Origin: Pseudarthrobacter sp. W1I19
GTDB lineage: Bacteria; Actinomycetota; Actinomycetes; Actinomycetales; Micrococcaceae
Assembly: GCF_030817835.1 (NCBI RefSeq)
Contig: NZ_JAUSZR010000001.1
Coordinates: forward strand, 62,001 to 126,000
Direction: 5' to 3'
DNA: 64,000 nucleotides
Under the pieces are notes generated by a model, which saw only the letters and a program-made list of their open reading frames with translations, did not search any database and was not told the origin of the DNA. This document shows, piece by piece, positions 7,462-16,557 of the stretch. A program made the translations under genes and the position numbers. Numbering within the stretch: position 1 is the first letter of the stretch; each line of letters starts with the position of its first letter.

Positions 7462-8589
7462 ATGAGCAGCAACACTTCCAGACGTCGAGACGTCACGGTC
7501 GCGGACGTGGCCCGGGCCGCCAACGTTTCCAAGGCCCAGGCCGCGCGGGCGCTCGGCAATTACGGTGCGGTGAGCGAGGATGTTCGGGAGCGTGTCCTGG
7601 CTGCCGCCGAGGAACTTTCCTACCGCCCCAATGAGCTGGCCCGAAGCATGAACACAGGAAAATCGCACACCATAGGTGTGGTGGTTGGCGACATCGAAAA
7701 CCCCCACTTTGGCTTGGCCACCAGGGGGATCACGGATACCGCAAAAAAGAGCGGCTACAACGTCATCCTCACCAACACCGACGAGGAACGGGCCGCGGAA
7801 GTGGACGCCGTCCACGTTCTGCTCGACAAGCGGGTGGACGGCCTCATAGTGGCTCCTGCGTCATCCACCCAAACAGAACATTTACAGCGTGTTTACGAGT
7901 CAGGCCGCCCGCTGGTCCTGCTTGACCGGACAGCCAGCGGACTCCCGGCGGAAGTCATCGCCGTCGACATGGCGGGCATCTCCTACGATGCCACGAAGTA
8001 CCTGCTGGACTCCGGCCACCACAGAATTGCCTTCATCTCCACCTTGAAAAGCGACTCGCCGTTCATTGAAGGGACCCAGCTGGATTCGTCCCAAATTTCG
8101 GAGCGCCTGGAGGGCATGCGGCGGGCATTTGCGGAGAGAAAACTTCCATTTCCCTACGACTTGATACGCCTCAATGCAGGCGGTGCTGACTCCATCCGCG
8201 ATGCCACCCGTGAACTCCTCCTCCTGGCAGATCCTGCAACAGTCATCGTTGCATCAGATGGACTGATCGCCCTCAGCGCTCTAGGGGCAATACAGGATCT
8301 GCAACTCTCGATCCCCGGGGACGTCTCGTTTCTCATGTACGACGACTTCGCCTGGACACGCCTCACTACGCCACCCCTGACGGTCATCGCCCAGCCCGTC
8401 TATGACATGGGCGTCGCAGCCGCCACAGCTTTGATCAGGCAGATTAATGGAAGCAAGGCGTACGAGGCCGCCCCTAACCTTGAAGCGCGACTTATCAAGC
8501 GAGGCTCTGTGGGGCCGCCGCCGACAATGGTGACTGCGCCGGTTGCCGGGGACGGCGTCTTCGCGGCAAGCGCGACAGAACTCACGTGA
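7462..8589 (+). CDS. LacI-family transcriptional regulator (copy 2)
   Basis: A 375-residue repressor with an HTH at about residues 12-31 (VADVARAANVSKAQAARAL) and an effector domain beginning IGVVVGDIENPHFG. It is divergent from the amino-acid ABC/oxidase operon and next to its two operators, so it is the probable local regulator. AAGG lies seven bases before the start. RALGNYG links it to copy 1 at 1279-2370; the recognition-helix residues differ (VSKAQ here, VSTAT in copy 1), matching the different operator centres (CCGG here, GCGT there). Confidence 0.92.
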   Translation: MSSNTSRRRDVTVADVARAANVSKAQAARALGNYGAVSEDVRERVLAAAEELSYRPNELARSMNTGKSHTIGVVVGDIENPHFGLATRGITDTAKKSGYNVILTNTDEERAAEVDAVHVLLDKRVDGLIVAPASSTQTEHLQRVYESGRPLVLLDRTASGLPAEVIAVDMAGISYDATKYLLDSGHHRIAFISTLKSDSPFIEGTQLDSSQISERLEGMRRAFAERKLPFPYDLIRLNAGGADSIRDATRELLLLADPATVIVASDGLIALSALGAIQDLQLSIPGDVSFLMYDDFAWTRLTTPPLTVIAQPVYDMGVAAATALIRQINGSKAYEAAPNLEARLIKRGSVGPPPTMVTAPVAGDGVFAASATELT

Positions 8590-8620
8590 ACCCTTCCGGT
8601 CCACCCGGCAGGCATTGCAA

Positions 8621-8664
8621 AAGGGTCGACGGCGGCACTCAGGTGAGTGCCGCCGTCGACCCTT
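8621..8664. terminator. Bidirectional terminator
   Basis: A perfect 20-bp inverted repeat (8621-8640 with 8645-8664) around a 4-nt AGGT loop, placed between the convergent LacI gene and the betaine-operon permease. Confidence 0.85.
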
Positions 8665-8705
8665 CGTTGATGACCGTGAGGTGACTGACTGGGTGCAGTG
8701 GCCCT

Positions 8706-10328
8706 CTAAGCCACCGTGGCGTCCACCGCCTGGGACTCAGCGGAAGCCGCCTGGGACTCAGCGCCAGCTTCGCGCCGCTCAGGCCCCGAGGCCGGATGGG
8801 CAGCCACAGCCGCCGCATGCTCGGCCAGCACCCCGGTCTTATGGCGGATCTTCAGCCGGTAGAGCAGGGCCCCGCCGCCGGTGACGGCGGCCACGAAGAT
8901 CACGCCGCCCCACTGCAGATACCACTCGAACGGCGGCACGGAGTTGTAGATTTCCGGCCGGGGCCACACCAGGTTCAGGGTCATGGCGCCGCCCCACAGG
9001 ACAGCGACGATGTTCACCGGCAGCCCCCACTTGCCCATGCTGAAGCCGGGCTCGGAGCCGTCGTCCGCGAGCGGCCACTTCTTCTGCAGCCGTTTGCGGA
9101 GCATCGGGACGGTGACCAGCAGGTAGGAAAGGTAGATCAGGACGATGCTGATGCTGGACAGGATGGTGAAAATGGCCGGCTGCATGACATTGACCAGCAG
9201 CGGGATGACGGCGATCACACCGATCACGATGGCGGCGATGGTGGGGGTCCTGCGGACCGGGTCCACTTTGCTGAGCTGCCGGCTGAACGGGAGGTTGTTG
9301 TCCCGGGCCATGGCGAACATCATGCGGATCGCGGCGGCGTGGACGGCGAGGGTGCAGACCACCACGGCCACAACAATGCACGCCAGGAAGGCCTTGCCGA
9401 AAGGCCCGCCCAGGACGGAGAGCACAATGTGCTGCAGGCCGCCGTCGGCAGCTCCCACCTTGGGATCGGCAAGGTCCGGTGCCGCAAGGATGCCGAAGAG
9501 CAGGATGAGGCCACCGAGCACGAAGGACGCCGTGACGGCACGGATGATGGCCTTGGGGGCGGTGCGCTTGGGATCCTTGGTCTCCTCGCCCAGGGAGCTT
9601 GCGGTGTCAAAGCCGTACATCACATAACCGGACGCCATGGCGCCGATCAGGAAGACGCCGAAGAAGCCAAGATCGTGGCCTTCGCCGAAGCCGGCGGTCT
9701 CAAAAAAGACCTCCGGCCCCCGCACCACGTGCCAGGCCAGTGCGAGGATCAGCAGGACCGCGGCCACCAGCTCCACGAAGACGCCGATGCTGTTGATCCT
9801 GGTCATGAGTTTCACGCCGAACGCGTTGATCAGGGTTGAGATGGTGATCATGATGGTGGCCAGCACCACCCCGTTCATGGCGAAGTCGTAGGGGCCGGTA
9901 CCGTCACCAACAAACTGGAAGCCGGACCACAGCTGCGGCAGCGTGATCTGCAGGGCAAGCGCCACGGACCCCAGCGCCATGATGGAAGACAACAGCAGCA
10001 GCCAGCCGGCCAGCCAGGACGAGGTCCCGGACGCAAGCCGCTTGGCCCAGTTGTACACCGATCCGGCCACGGGGTAGCGGCCTGCCAGTTCGGCAAAACA
10101 TAAGGCCACCATCAGCTGGCCGGCGAACACGAGGGGCCAGGACCACGCGTACGCGGGGCCGGCCATGGAAAAACCAAAGTAGAACAGCTGAAAAACACCG
10201 GTGAGGATGGAGATGTAGCTGACCCCTGCCGCGAAGCTGGCGAATTTGCCGATGCTCCGGTCCAGGGTCTGTGTATAACCAAACTCGTCCATGCCGCTTG
10301 AATCAATACTCTTGCTGGGTTCCGCCAT
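8706..10328 (-). CDS. APC-superfamily permease (probable choline or amine uptake)
   Basis: A 540-residue membrane protein with about 12 hydrophobic segments and APC-family features: FAELAGRYPVAGSVYNWAK near residues 80-98 and GFDTASSLGEETKDPKRTAP in the middle. It closely follows betA (89-bp gap), as third gene of the choline-oxidation operon. Because bacterial and fungal APC proteins include choline and amine transporters, choline import is the economical inference; GABA or another amine is possible. The C-terminal about 40 residues are polar and Ala/Glu-rich (AESQAA repeated), a low-complexity tail. Confidence 0.85.
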   Translation of the reverse strand: MAEPSKSIDSSGMDEFGYTQTLDRSIGKFASFAAGVSYISILTGVFQLFYFGFSMAGPAYAWSWPLVFAGQLMVALCFAELAGRYPVAGSVYNWAKRLASGTSSWLAGWLLLLSSIMALGSVALALQITLPQLWSGFQFVGDGTGPYDFAMNGVVLATIMITISTLINAFGVKLMTRINSIGVFVELVAAVLLILALAWHVVRGPEVFFETAGFGEGHDLGFFGVFLIGAMASGYVMYGFDTASSLGEETKDPKRTAPKAIIRAVTASFVLGGLILLFGILAAPDLADPKVGAADGGLQHIVLSVLGGPFGKAFLACIVVAVVVCTLAVHAAAIRMMFAMARDNNLPFSRQLSKVDPVRRTPTIAAIVIGVIAVIPLLVNVMQPAIFTILSSISIVLIYLSYLLVTVPMLRKRLQKKWPLADDGSEPGFSMGKWGLPVNIVAVLWGGAMTLNLVWPRPEIYNSVPPFEWYLQWGGVIFVAAVTGGGALLYRLKIRHKTGVLAEHAAAVAAHPASGPERREAGAESQAASAESQAVDATVA

Positions 10329-10417
10329 GTGGGACTCCTAAATCAGAAAAGCACGATAGTGATGACCGGCCGGCCGTGGCGCATGCGAAAGTATGCCTTG
10401 CCGCCGGATCCCGCCGC

Positions 10418-12076
10418 TCAGGCGAGGGACGCGGTGAGCTCCATTTCTTCGATGACCATGGTTTCGCCGGACCGGCCGGTGCGGATCAGGTCCGCCCGGA
10501 CCAAATCAGCACAGCGCTCGCCGATCATCATGACGGTGATGTTGGGATTGACGGTAACGTGTTCGGGCATGACCGAGGCATCGGCGACGCGCAGCCCCGT
10601 GACGCCCTTGACCCGCAGCTCGGGATCCAGCGGCGACATGTCGTCGTCCACCGGCCCCATCCGCACGGTGCCCACCGGGTGGTACACCGTGTTGTGGGTC
10701 TTGCGGATGTAGTCCCGCAGTTCCTCGTCGGTCTGCGCCTCGACGCCGGGAGACAGTTCGCGCCCGGTCCATTCGGCCATCGCCGGCTGGGCGGCGATTT
10801 CGCGGGCCTTGCGGATGCCGGCAACCATCACCCGCATATCGTGCCCTTCCGGATCGGTGAAGTAGCGCGGGTCAACCATCGGCTTGTCCCGGAAATCGCG
10901 GCTGCGCAGCCGGACGGTGCCGCGGGAGCGGGCGTGCGTGACGTTCGGGGTGAGGCTGAAGCCATTCTCCGTGGTGGGGTAGCCGTGCCGCAGGGTGTTC
11001 ATGTCGAACGGGACCGAGCCGTAGTGCATCATCAGGTCGGGACGGTCCAGGCCGTCCTCGGTGGGGGTGAAGATGCCGATCTCCCACCACTGGGTGGAGG
11101 CCTGCACCATCGGCTGTTTTGCCTCGAACTGCACCACGCCTTCCGGATGGTCCTGCAGGTGCTCGCCCACGCCGGGGGAGTCCACCAGGACCTCGATCCC
11201 GTGCCGGGCGAGGTGGGCGGCAGGGCCGATGCCGGAGAGCATCAGCAGCTTGGGGGAGTCGATGGCGCCGGTGGACAGGATGACCTCGCGGTGCGCAGTG
11301 AGCCGGTGGGTCCGTCCGAAGGCCGAGTCCACCACGTCCACGCCGGTGCAGCGCTTGTCGGCGTCGAACACCAGCTGGCGGGCGCGGAGGCCGGTCAGCA
11401 GGGTGAAGTTTTCCCGGTCGATAATCGGGTGGATGTAGGACACCGAGCTTGAGGCGCGGGTGCCGTCCGCCTGGCGGTTGATCTGGAAGAAGTTGGCGCC
11501 GTTGACCACCGTGGTTCCGGTGTTGAACTTCGCGCGCGGGATTCCGGCCTGCTCGCAGGCATCCAAAAGCGCGACGCCGGCAGGATCGGCCGGGGGAACG
11601 TTCATCAGGTGCACGGGGCCTGAGTCCCCGTGGTGGGGTGCGTCCGGGCCGGCGTCCTCGTTGGTTTCCAGCCGCTTGTACAGCGGCCAGGCGGCGTCGG
11701 CGTTCCAGCCGGCTGCGCCGTACTTGGATTCCCACTCGTCCAGGTCTTCCCGCGGGGCCCAGAAGGCGATGCAGGAGTTGTGGCTGGAGCAGCCGCCCAT
11801 GACTTTGGCCCGGGCGTGGCGCATAAAGGAGTTGCCGTTCTCCTGCGGTTCCACCGGGTAGTCCCAGTCGTAGCCGGATTCGAGCAGCTCCATCCAGCGG
11901 TCCAGCTGCAGGATTTCCGGGATGTTGCGGTCATCCGGGCCGGCCTCCACCAGGGCCACCGTCACCTCCGGATCCTCGCTCAGCCGTGCTGCCACGGCCG
12001 CGCCGGCGGATCCGCCGCCGATGACGACGTAGTCGAACCCGCGTTCGCTGAGGTCCTCGATGTTGTCGAAGTGCAT
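10418..12076 (-). CDS. betA: Choline dehydrogenase-like GMC oxidoreductase
   Basis: A 552-residue GMC flavoprotein oxidising choline to betaine aldehyde. The FAD motif VIGGGSAGAAVAARL is at about residues 18-32, the second GMC signature includes STGAIDSPKLLMLSGIGP, and the C-terminal active-site stretch THNTVYHPVGTVRMG precedes DASVMPEH. Its ATG directly abuts the TAG of betB with no spacing, so the pair is translationally coupled. The BetI-like regulator and aldehyde dehydrogenase next door support choline as substrate over other GMC alcohols. Confidence 0.88.
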   Translation of the reverse strand: MHFDNIEDLSERGFDYVVIGGGSAGAAVAARLSEDPEVTVALVEAGPDDRNIPEILQLDRWMELLESGYDWDYPVEPQENGNSFMRHARAKVMGGCSSHNSCIAFWAPREDLDEWESKYGAAGWNADAAWPLYKRLETNEDAGPDAPHHGDSGPVHLMNVPPADPAGVALLDACEQAGIPRAKFNTGTTVVNGANFFQINRQADGTRASSSVSYIHPIIDRENFTLLTGLRARQLVFDADKRCTGVDVVDSAFGRTHRLTAHREVILSTGAIDSPKLLMLSGIGPAAHLARHGIEVLVDSPGVGEHLQDHPEGVVQFEAKQPMVQASTQWWEIGIFTPTEDGLDRPDLMMHYGSVPFDMNTLRHGYPTTENGFSLTPNVTHARSRGTVRLRSRDFRDKPMVDPRYFTDPEGHDMRVMVAGIRKAREIAAQPAMAEWTGRELSPGVEAQTDEELRDYIRKTHNTVYHPVGTVRMGPVDDDMSPLDPELRVKGVTGLRVADASVMPEHVTVNPNITVMMIGERCADLVRADLIRTGRSGETMVIEEMELTASLA

Positions 12077-13594
12077 CTAGTTCTCCTTGCCGTGGTCAGC
12101 GAACCAGCCGGTCACCTGGGGGCTGGTGTTCTGGTAGATGTGCTTGGCTTCCTGGTACTCCGCGAAGCCGGTGGGGCCGAGTTCGCGGCCGACGCCGGAC
12201 TGGCCGAAGCCGCCCCACTCGGCCTGCGGGAGGTAGGGGTGGTAGTCGTTGATCCAGATAGTGCCGTGCCGGAGCCGGCCTGCCACGTGCTGCGCCTTGC
12301 CGGCGTCCTGGGTCCATACCGCGCCGGCCAGTCCGTAGATGGTGTCGTTGGCGGTGGCGACGGCCTCGTCCTCGGTACGGAAGGTTTCGACGGTAACGAC
12401 GGGGCCGAACGCCTCATCGATGACCACGGACATACCCTTTTGGACACGGTCCAGGACCGTGGGCTGGTAGTAGAAGCCGCCGTCGAACTTTTCTCCCTGA
12501 GGCGCCGCACCGCCGCACCGCAGCCGCGCACCCTCCTCGATGCCGCGCTGGACGTAGGTGTGGACTTTGTCGCGGTGGGCGGCGGAGATCAGCGGCCCGG
12601 TTTCGGCCGCTTCGTCGAACGGGCCGCCCAGCCGGATTCCCTGTGCCCGGCGGACCAGCTCGTCGACAAACCGTTCGGCGATGGATTCCTCCACCAGCAG
12701 CCGCGCCCCGGCCGAGCAAACTTGCCCGGAGTGGACGAAGGCCCCGTTCAGGGCGTTGTCGACGGCGGCATCAAAGTCCGCGTCGGCGAACACCACGTTG
12801 GGGTTCTTGCCGCCAAGCTCCAGCGCCACCTTCTTCACGGTTCCGGCTGCGGCAGCGGCGATGCGCTTGCCGGTCTCGAGGCCGCCGGTGAAGGAGACGA
12901 GGTCGACGGCGGGATGTTCCGAGAGCGGTGCGCCCGCTTCAGCGCCGGGTCCGGTCACCAGGTTGGCCACGCCGTCCGGCAGGCCGAGGTCCTGCAGCAG
13001 CTGCATGGCCAGGATGGCGGTGGAGGGGGTCAGTTCGGAGGGCTTGAGGACAAAGGTGCAGCCGGCGGCCAGCGCGGGCGCGATCTTCCACGCGGCCTGC
13101 AGCAGGGGATAGTTCCACGGAGTGATCAGGCCGCAGACGCCTACCGGTTCATAGACGATTTTGCTGGCAACGGCGGGGTCCCCGGCATCCACCACACGGC
13201 CCGACTGCTGCCCCGCGAGCCTGCCGAAGTACTCGAAGCAGGCGGCGATGTCGTCCATATCGATGCGGCTCTCGACGATCCGCTTGCCGGTGTCCAGGGA
13301 CTCGGCGCGGGCGAACTTTTCCCGGCGTTCGCGCAGCTCGGCGGCGACCTTGAGCAGGAAGGTGCCCCGCTCGGGAGCCGGGACACTGGACCAGATACCT
13401 GAGTCGAAGGCAGCACGCGCGGCGGCAATGGCCCGCTCGGCATCTTCCCGGCCGGCCTCTGAGACAGTGGCGGCCAGCTCGCCGTCGGCTGGGTTGTGGA
13501 TGTGGCGCACGGCGCCCGACGCTGCCGGCTCCCACGAGCCGTTGATGAAGAGGGTGGCTGCTGTCACGTCCGGAGACGGTGTGGCGTAAGTCAT
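12077..13594 (-). CDS. betB: Betaine aldehyde dehydrogenase
   Basis: A 505-residue NAD(P)-dependent aldehyde dehydrogenase converting betaine aldehyde to glycine betaine, an osmoprotectant. The catalytic glutamate lies in ALELGGKNPNVVF and the catalytic cysteine in GQVCSAGARL. I place the start at ATG 13594 (MTYATPSPDV); the open frame runs to 13654 but that part lies in the double operator. Immediately followed by betA. Confidence 0.9.
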   Translation of the reverse strand: MTYATPSPDVTAATLFINGSWEPAASGAVRHIHNPADGELAATVSEAGREDAERAIAAARAAFDSGIWSSVPAPERGTFLLKVAAELRERREKFARAESLDTGKRIVESRIDMDDIAACFEYFGRLAGQQSGRVVDAGDPAVASKIVYEPVGVCGLITPWNYPLLQAAWKIAPALAAGCTFVLKPSELTPSTAILAMQLLQDLGLPDGVANLVTGPGAEAGAPLSEHPAVDLVSFTGGLETGKRIAAAAAGTVKKVALELGGKNPNVVFADADFDAAVDNALNGAFVHSGQVCSAGARLLVEESIAERFVDELVRRAQGIRLGGPFDEAAETGPLISAAHRDKVHTYVQRGIEEGARLRCGGAAPQGEKFDGGFYYQPTVLDRVQKGMSVVIDEAFGPVVTVETFRTEDEAVATANDTIYGLAGAVWTQDAGKAQHVAGRLRHGTIWINDYHPYLPQAEWGGFGQSGVGRELGPTGFAEYQEAKHIYQNTSPQVTGWFADHGKEN

Positions 13595-13611
13595 ATGCAG
13601 GACAGTAGCCG

Positions 13612-13657
13612 ACATTGAACGCCTGTTCAATAGTTTTTTTGAACAGGCGTTCAATGT
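13612..13657. promoter_or_regulatory. Double TetR/BetI-type operator
   Basis: A perfect 19-bp inverted repeat (13612-13630 and 13639-13657) with an 8-nt T-rich spacer. Each arm contains TTGAAC-4-GTTCAA, itself a dyad, so two repressor sites sit head to head just upstream of betB. The pattern resembles BetI operators that respond to choline. Confidence 0.75.
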
Positions 13658-13693
13658 TACTGAGGCGGCAGCAGCATCGGGAAGCGCCCGGTT

Positions 13694-14329
13694 TTAGTTC
13701 TCCTGAAGCGAGGTTGAGCTCTTGGTGTCGGCTGTATCCTGCGCCTGCGGCGGGGCGAAGGCGATCTCTTCTGTACGGCTGATGCTTCGCTTGATGGACT
13801 CCTTGTCCACACCAAGAAGCGAGGTCAGCCACATTCCGTTTTGTATCACCACAATGTCCGCTGCCCGTGCCCTGCATTCGTCCCAGGACATCCGGGGCTG
13901 GGCGTTCGAAACCAGTGCCGCGAGTCCATCGATGTAGCGGTCGAAGGCCGCAGCGTTGATCTGTGCGTAGTCCTCGTCTGCCTGCGCGAGGGCCCACAGG
14001 TGCAGGCGCAGGGACAGGTAGCGGGTGGTCAGCAGGTCAGCGGCCGCAACCCGCCACAACGCCTTGCGCAGCTGTTCGTCCGGGGCTGACGACGGGTCGG
14101 GTGCAACCAGCAGCAGGTCGTGCTCGTCCACCCGGCGAAGGGCTGCGCGGATCAGGCTTGTCTTATCGTCGTAGTAGTAGTTCACCAGGCCCAGGGCGAC
14201 GCCCGCTTCCCGCGCTACCGCACGCATGCTCACGCCGGAAATACCGTGGCGGGAGAGCAGATCGAGCGCCGCTTCGAGAATGCGTGTCTGCCTGTCGATC
14301 TGTTCGCCATTGACGGTGTTTGTCCCCAC
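13694..14329 (-). CDS. betI: TetR-family regulator, BetI-like
   Basis: A 211-residue repressor. The N-terminal TetR HTH (RILEAALDLLSRHGISGVSMRAVAREAGVA split over about residues 16-45) is followed by NYYYDDKTSLI, the usual helix-4 boundary, and a C-terminal ligand domain of BetI type. It is the first gene of the betI-betB-betA-permease row, and a strong double operator lies between it and betB. It probably releases the operon when choline is present. TetR identity is secure; BetI function follows from context. Confidence 0.85.
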   Translation of the reverse strand: MGTNTVNGEQIDRQTRILEAALDLLSRHGISGVSMRAVAREAGVALGLVNYYYDDKTSLIRAALRRVDEHDLLLVAPDPSSAPDEQLRKALWRVAAADLLTTRYLSLRLHLWALAQADEDYAQINAAAFDRYIDGLAALVSNAQPRMSWDECRARAADIVVIQNGMWLTSLLGVDKESIKRSISRTEEIAFAPPQAQDTADTKSSTSLQEN

Positions 14330-14401
14330 CCCGCCACACTATTGCCAAACCCGCCACGAATGCACTTCCGGCGCAAGCAGGTGCCCGTCCGGGCCCGCCG
14401 C

Positions 14402-15445
14402 CTACTGCGGGCCCTCAGCCGGTGTCCACCCCAGAGCCGGCCCCAGGCTGCCCGCAATGTCGGTCAGGATCTGGACGTAATCTTCGTGGTCGAAGCTGAA
14501 GGGCAGGGCAAACGCCACCTCGTCGACTTCCTGGAATCCCGCGTGCGCGTACAGCTGGTCTGCGATTTCGTCACTGGTGCCGATGAGATCCGGGGCGAAG
14601 AGCATGCCCTTTGGCCCCTGCGGCGCCCGGGTGCGGGGAGTGCGTTCATCAACGTAGCGCTGGTACTTCTCCCGCTGGGCCGCCGACGCCGAATCCGTGG
14701 GGATCACCACCAGGCCCTGCGACACGCGGGCCGGCCCCTGTCCTTGTGCCTTGGCTGCCTCCCGGAAGGCACGGATCTGCGATTGCTGGACGAGGGCAAA
14801 GTCCGGCTCCTGGTCCGCTTCGGGGAAGACCACGCTGCTGGAGAGCAGGTTGAAACCGTTTGCACCGGCCCAGACGGCCGACTTCGTGCTGCCCGCCCCG
14901 TACCAAAGCCGGTCCCGCAGCCCGGGAGAGTGCGGCTCCACGCGGATAGAAAATTCCTCGACCACACCTTGCTTGCCGGAAAAGTCCCGCACCGCCTCCC
15001 CTGCAATCAAACGGGCCAGCCGATCCATCCTGGCGTAGCTGAAGTCCTCCACGTCGGAGGAATCCGGGTACAGCTCGTGCTTCACCGTGTCGTAGTGCAT
15101 CGGTTCCCCCACGCTCAGCCCAGGATTGATCCGTCCCCCGGCGAGCAGGTCCACGGTGGCCAGGTCCTCGGCCAGGCGCAACGGGTTTTCCCAGCCCAGC
15201 GGTGTCACGGCTGTGCCAAGTTCGATCCGGGAGGTGCGCTGGCTGGCTGCAGCCATCACCGCGATGGGTGAGGAGATGCCGAACTGCAGGTGGCGGTGGC
15301 GCAGCCAGGCACTGTCGAATCCGAGCCGCTCGCCAAGTTCGATGATCTCCAATGTCGATTGGTGGCCCGGTCCAGGTTCCGCCGGATCGAACAGGCCGAT
15401 CGTAAGGAACCCAAGCTTGTGCAAGGGGCGTGCGGGGTGGGGCAT
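14402..15445 (-). CDS. LLM-class flavin-dependent oxidoreductase
   Basis: A 347-residue member of the bacterial-luciferase-like monooxygenase family (FMN- or F420-dependent TIM barrel). Family signs are the strand LGFLTIGLFD at the N-terminus, GFDSAWLRHRHLQFG, RIELGTAVTPLGWENPLRLAEDLATVDLLAGGR and LIGTSDEIADQL. It is transcribed alone, convergent to nothing nearby; an amino-acid-binding lipoprotein lies upstream behind a terminator. Substrate unknown. Confidence 0.85.
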   Translation of the reverse strand: MPHPARPLHKLGFLTIGLFDPAEPGPGHQSTLEIIELGERLGFDSAWLRHRHLQFGISSPIAVMAAASQRTSRIELGTAVTPLGWENPLRLAEDLATVDLLAGGRINPGLSVGEPMHYDTVKHELYPDSSDVEDFSYARMDRLARLIAGEAVRDFSGKQGVVEEFSIRVEPHSPGLRDRLWYGAGSTKSAVWAGANGFNLLSSSVVFPEADQEPDFALVQQSQIRAFREAAKAQGQGPARVSQGLVVIPTDSASAAQREKYQRYVDERTPRTRAPQGPKGMLFAPDLIGTSDEIADQLYAHAGFQEVDEVAFALPFSFDHEDYVQILTDIAGSLGPALGWTPAEGPQ

Positions 15446-15520
15446 GGGCTTCCTCCATGATCGGGCTGGGATGCTACCCAGAATATGTGCCAGGACCTGG
15501 GGGCGTTGGCAACCAGAAGA

Positions 15521-15553
15521 ATCCCCGCCTCGTTGTCAGGGCAAGGCGGGGAT
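15521..15553 (-). terminator. Terminator after the orphan binding-protein gene
   Basis: ATCCCCGCCT (15521-15530) pairs perfectly with 15544-15553 across a 13-nt loop, about 20 bp past the stop of the lipoprotein gene and upstream of the LLM gene. Confidence 0.7.
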
Positions 15554-15573
15554 CCATTCGTCGGCAGGTCCGC

Positions 15574-16557
15574 TTACTTGTTGGGCAGGCCTGCCGGGTT
15601 CAGCTCGGACTTCTGGACGGCCTCGGATGACAGGCCCCAGCGGTCCAGGATCTTGGCGTATGTGCCGTTTGCAATCAGTTCGTTCAGCGCTGCCCGGGCG
15701 GCGACGGCCAGGCCGTTGTCCTTCTTGGTGGTGAAGGCGATTTGCGCGGTCAGCGGCCAGCCACCGTTGAGGGTGCCCACCTGCTTGCTCTTGCCATCCA
15801 GCGCGGCCTTGTAGGCAGAACCGGCATTGGGTCCGAACGTCAGGTCCGCACGGCCGGACTGCAGGGCCAGCGTGGAGGCGGAGTCGTCGTCGTAATACTG
15901 GAACTCAACCGGCTTCAAGCCGTTCTTCTTGTTCTCCTCGTCCCAGCGCACCAGGATGGCTTCCTGGTTGGTGCCGGAGCCAACAATGACGCGCTTGCCC
16001 GCAACATCCTTGGCCTCCTTGATCTCACCGATGTCCGAATCACTCTTTGCGTAGAAGCCCAGCAGGTCGTTCCGGTAGGTGGCGAAGTCGAACTTCTCCT
16101 TTCGGGCTTCGGTGACGGTCACGTTGGACAGCACGGCCTCGTACTTGGCGGACTCGATGCCCAGCGGCCAGTCAGCCCAGGCCACGGGAAGGACCTCCAC
16201 GTCCAGGCCCAGCGTCTCGCCCACCGCGTAGGCGATGTCCACCTCGCTGCCGATGAGGGTCTTGTTGTCCGTGGCAAAGGTGCTGAGCGGGGCCGTGCCG
16301 CCGGTGCTCACCACGGTGAGTTTGCCATCGGCTTTGATAGCTTCGGGGACCAGCTTGGCGGCCTCGGAGTCAACGGAGACCTCGAAGCGGTCCTGCTGCG
16401 GGGAGAGGTTAAACGTCTTGCCTGCCGCGGTGGTGGAGGATCCCGACGTCGGTGCTGTCGCCGCCGTCGCGCCCGGATCAGCGCAGGCTGCCAGCCCCAG
16501 CAGCGCGGTGATGGTGAGGGCCACGGCAGCAGCCGAATTCGCCTTGAGAATGGGCAT
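15574..16557 (-). CDS. Orphan amino-acid-type ABC substrate-binding lipoprotein
   Basis: A 327-residue SBP_bac_3 protein. The signal peptide ends in the lipobox LAAC with cysteine 25, followed by a Ser/Thr/Ala-rich linker. Core family stretches are IGSEVDIAYAVGETLGLDVE and KRVIVGSGTNQEAILV. No permease or ATPase gene lies beside it, and it is bounded by a terminator and by a divergent secreted coiled-coil gene. It may serve a transporter encoded elsewhere or act as a sensor. Ligand unknown. Confidence 0.88.
   Translation of the reverse strand: MPILKANSAAAVALTITALLGLAACADPGATAATAPTSGSSTTAAGKTFNLSPQQDRFEVSVDSEAAKLVPEAIKADGKLTVVSTGGTAPLSTFATDNKTLIGSEVDIAYAVGETLGLDVEVLPVAWADWPLGIESAKYEAVLSNVTVTEARKEKFDFATYRNDLLGFYAKSDSDIGEIKEAKDVAGKRVIVGSGTNQEAILVRWDEENKKNGLKPVEFQYYDDDSASTLALQSGRADLTFGPNAGSAYKAALDGKSKQVGTLNGGWPLTAQIAFTTKKDNGLAVAARAALNELIANGTYAKILDRWGLSSEAVQKSELNPAGLPNK

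Noticed and set aside
11630..13402. A 590-codon open frame on the plus strand, antisense to betB and betA
   Set aside because: High-GC shadow frame; the protein is Gly/Val/His/Arg-rich with no family similarity, while the opposite strand carries two fully recognisable enzymes.
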